A DNA stretch of 64,000 nt from Elymus sibiricus. Its lineage: Eukaryota > Streptophyta > Magnoliopsida > Poales > Poaceae. The stretch lies in NCBI GenBank assembly GCA_039707655.1, contig CM077673.1, forward strand, positions 5,652,001 to 5,716,000, in the 5' to 3' direction. Shown in pieces: positions 62,001 through 64,000 of this stretch. How positions within the stretch are numbered: the first letter of the stretch is position 1; each line of letters opens with the position of its first letter. The position numbers were made by a program, and so were the translations under genes. Below the pieces are notes generated by a model, which was not told the origin of the DNA, did no database searches, and was given only the letters and a program-made list of their open reading frames with translations.

Positions 62001-64000
62001 TAGCATAGAAAACAAGTAAGAATTGACCAAATCTGCGAGTTTTGGCGATGTCACCGTAACCGGTCCACGGGCTTCCCCGAACGTTCGGACGACCAAGACA
62101 ACGAAAAAACAGTGAATAATAGCACAGAAAACTAGTAAGAATGGACCAAATCTGCGAGTTTTGGCGAGGTCCCCGTAATCGGACCCCCGGCTTCCCCGAA
62201 CGTTCGGACGACCACGACAATCAAAAAACAGTGAATAATAGCATAGAAAACGGGTAAGAATGGACCAAATCTGCGAGTTTTGGCAAGGTCCCCGTAACCG
62301 GTCCCCGGGCATCCCCAAATGTTGGGACGACCACAACAACCAAAAACAGTGAATAATAGCATAGAAAACAGGTAAGAATGGACCAAATCTGCGAGTTTTG
62401 GCGAGGTCCCCGTAAGCGGACCCCATGGTTCCCCGAACGTCTCGATCGTCCCGAGACCCAAAATCAGTGAGTAATAGCATAGAAAACTGGATGGAACAGA
62501 CAAAATCTGCTAGTTTTGGCGAGGTTCCGGTAACCGGTCCACGGGCTTCCCCGACTGTTTGGACGGCCACGACAACCAAAAAAACAGTGAATAATAGCAT
62601 AGAAATCTGGTCAGAATGGACAAAATCTGCGAGTTTTCGGGAGGTCCCCGTAAGCGAACCCCGGGGTTCCCCGAACATTTGGATCGCCCCGGGACCCATA
62701 ATCAGTGAGTAATAGCATAGAAAATAGGTAAGAATGGACCAAATCTGCGAGTTTTGGCGATGTCAACGTAACCGGTCCACAGGCTTCCCCGAACGTTCGG
62801 ACGACCAAGACAACCAAAAAACAGTGAATAATAGCACAGAAAGCTAGTAAGAATGGACCAAATCTGCGAGTTTTGGCGAGGTCCCCGTAACCGGACCCCG
62901 GGCTTCCCCGAACGTTCGGACGACCACGACAACCAAAAAACAGTGAATAATAGCATAGAAAACCGGTAAGAATGGACCAAATCTGCGAGTTTTGGCAAGG
63001 TCCCCGTAACCGGACACCGGGCATCCCCAAATGTTGGGACGACCACAAGAACCAAAAACAGTGAATAATAGCATAGAAAACAGGTAAGAATGGACCAAAT
63101 CTGCGAGTTTTGGCGAGGTCCCCGTAAGCGGACCACATGGTTCCCTGAACGTTTCGATCGTCCCGAGACCCAAAATCAGTGAGTAATAGCATAAAAAACT
63201 GGCCGGAACAGACAAAATCTGCTAGTTTTGGCGAGGTCCCGGTAACCGATCCACGGGCTTCCCCGAATGTTCGGACGACCACGACAACCAAAAAAACAGT
63301 GAATAATAGCATAGAAATCTGGTCAGAATGGACAAAATCTACGAGTTTTGGCGAGGTCCCCGTAAGCGGACCCCGGGGTTCCCCGAACATTTGGATCGCC
63401 CCGGGACCCATAATCAGAGAGTAATAGCATAGAAAACAGGTAAGAATGGACCAAATCTGGGAGTTTTGGCGATGTCCCCGTAACCGGTCCACGGGCTTCC
63501 CCGAACGTTCGGACGACCAAGACAACCAAAAAACAGTGAATAATAGAACAGGAAACTAGTAAGAATGGACCAAATCTGCGAGTTTTGGTAGGGTCCCCGT
63601 AACCGGACCCTGGGCTTCCCCGAACGTTCGGACGACCACGACAACCAAAAAACAGTGAATAATAGCATAGAAAACTGGTAAGAATGCACCAAATTTGCGA
63701 GTTTTGGCAAGGTCCCCGTAACCGGACCCCGAGCATCCCCAAATGTTGGGACGACCACAACAACCAAAAACTGTGAATAATAGCATACAAAACTGGTCAA
63801 ACTGGACCAAATCTGCGAGTTCTGGCGAGGTCCCCGTAAGCGGACCCCATGGTTCCCCGAACGTCTCGATCGTCCCAAGACCCAAAATCAGTGAGTAATA
63901 GCATAGAAAACTGGCCGGAACAGACAAAATCTGCTAGTTTTGGCGAGGTCCCGGTAAACGGTCCACGGGCTTCCCCGAATGTTCGGACGGCCACGACAAC
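50007..64000 (+). repeat. 18-mer HOR block (Q+R+P), 2136-bp period, runs off right edge
   Basis: Units start at 50007, 52143, 54280, 56416, 58552, 60688 and 62824 (the last cut after 1177 bp). Lengths are 2136, 2137 and then 2136 bp each; the extra base is a C in GCGGACCCCCGGGG near 52692. Each unit is Q (F with GAAAGCTAG), R (F with GAACAGGAAAC) and P (F with TAATCGGACCCCCGGC). 2136 is divisible by three, so open frames keep their phase from copy to copy, which explains why identical frames recur. Confidence 0.93.
54280..64000 (+). repeat. Nearly identical run of 2136-bp 18-mers
   Basis: From 54280 all units share private markers absent from the units at 50007 and 52143: GGACACCGGGC, GGACCACATGG, AATCTACGAG, AATCTGGGAG and GGTAGGGTCC. 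CGACTGTTTGG, also shared, is already present at 54010. Among the units at 54280, 56416, 58552 and 60688 I found only two differences: T instead of C at 60065 and A instead of G at 62015. This indicates very recent amplification, or a copy number affected by assembly. Confidence 0.85.

Larger units (their letters stand above)
1..64000 (+). repeat. Satellite DNA array, ~118-bp monomers, HOR-organised, fills window
   Basis: The motif GTGAATAATAGCATAG, or a close variant, recurs every 118-120 bp from position 21 to the right edge, always in the same orientation. I count 540 complete monomers plus 20 bp of a type-F tail at the left and 110 bp of a type-C monomer at the right. No monomer is inverted, and I saw no unique sequence or mobile element between monomers. 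A representative monomer (1324-1442) has 61 G+C in 119 bp and ten CpG dinucleotides. Each monomer has an A-rich segment of about 45 bp and a GC-rich segment of about 70 bp. I know of no coding role for such arrays; they usually form heterochromatin or centromeric chromatin. The family assignment (pSc119.2-like grass satellite) is from memory and is only moderately likely. Confidence 0.98.

Noticed and set aside
1..64000. CRISPR array, because of regular short repeats.
   Set aside because: The whole 118-bp period is conserved, with no unique spacers between short identical repeats, and there are no cas genes.
1..64000. 5S rDNA array, because the period is close to 120 bp.
   Set aside because: The monomer does not resemble the conserved 5S rRNA gene or its internal control region, and there is no alternating gene and spacer.
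1..64000. Telomeric or simple-sequence repeats at the edges.
   Set aside because: No TTTAGGG or TTAGGG runs and no microsatellites longer than the monomer's A run were seen; both edges are ordinary monomers.

Overview
The whole 64 kb is one uninterrupted satellite DNA array. I found no gene, RNA gene, transposon or unique sequence in it. It consists of about 540 complete head-to-tail monomers averaging 118.3 bp, all in the same orientation, plus a 20-bp partial at the left edge and a 110-bp partial at the right edge. The array therefore runs off both ends and its true length is unknown. Open frames on both strands are by-products of the repeat.

Organism: the sequence is eukaryotic, and a large grass-type plant genome is my best guess. 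The monomers of types B and D (class 2 below) end in a segment, GTGAGTAATAG preceded by a GACCC-A-rich stretch, that resembles what I remember of the 118-120-bp pSc119.2 ('rye 120-bp') family of Triticeae and oats. The monomer length also agrees. This is recall, not an alignment. If it is right, the window is subtelomeric or interstitial heterochromatin. If it is wrong, it is an unidentified centromeric or heterochromatic satellite.

Basic architecture: six diverged monomer types in fixed order F-A-B-C-D-E make a 712-bp higher-order repeat (HOR). B and D form one sequence class (class 2); A, C, E and F form the other (class 1). Two or more flavours of the 6-mer then combine into longer HORs that differ along the window. 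The layout is: 1-613 partial 6-mer; 614-13378 nine 12-mers (about 1.41-1.42 kb); 13379-30012 a domain dominated by a 23-mer of 2713 bp (an 11-mer plus a 12-mer); 30013-33399 a 1634-bp tandem duplication containing chimeric monomers; 33400-36957 mixed 6-mers; 36958-39805 two 12-mers; 39806-41941 one 18-mer; 41942-47633 four 1423-bp 12-mers that alternate as two 24-mers of 2846 bp; 47634-50006 an 18-mer with two extra monomers; 50007-64000 tandem 18-mers of 2136 bp, the last copies almost identical.

How it evolved: small heritable scars (a 13-bp microhomology deletion, a 4-bp deletion, 1-bp deletions) and chimeric monomers trace the spread of units. Irregular junctions keep the monomer register, as expected for unequal homologous exchange inside a conserved core. 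Most monomer types carry GC-rich palindromes and about ten CpG sites. All unit boundaries were placed by reading the sequence; no alignment program was run.
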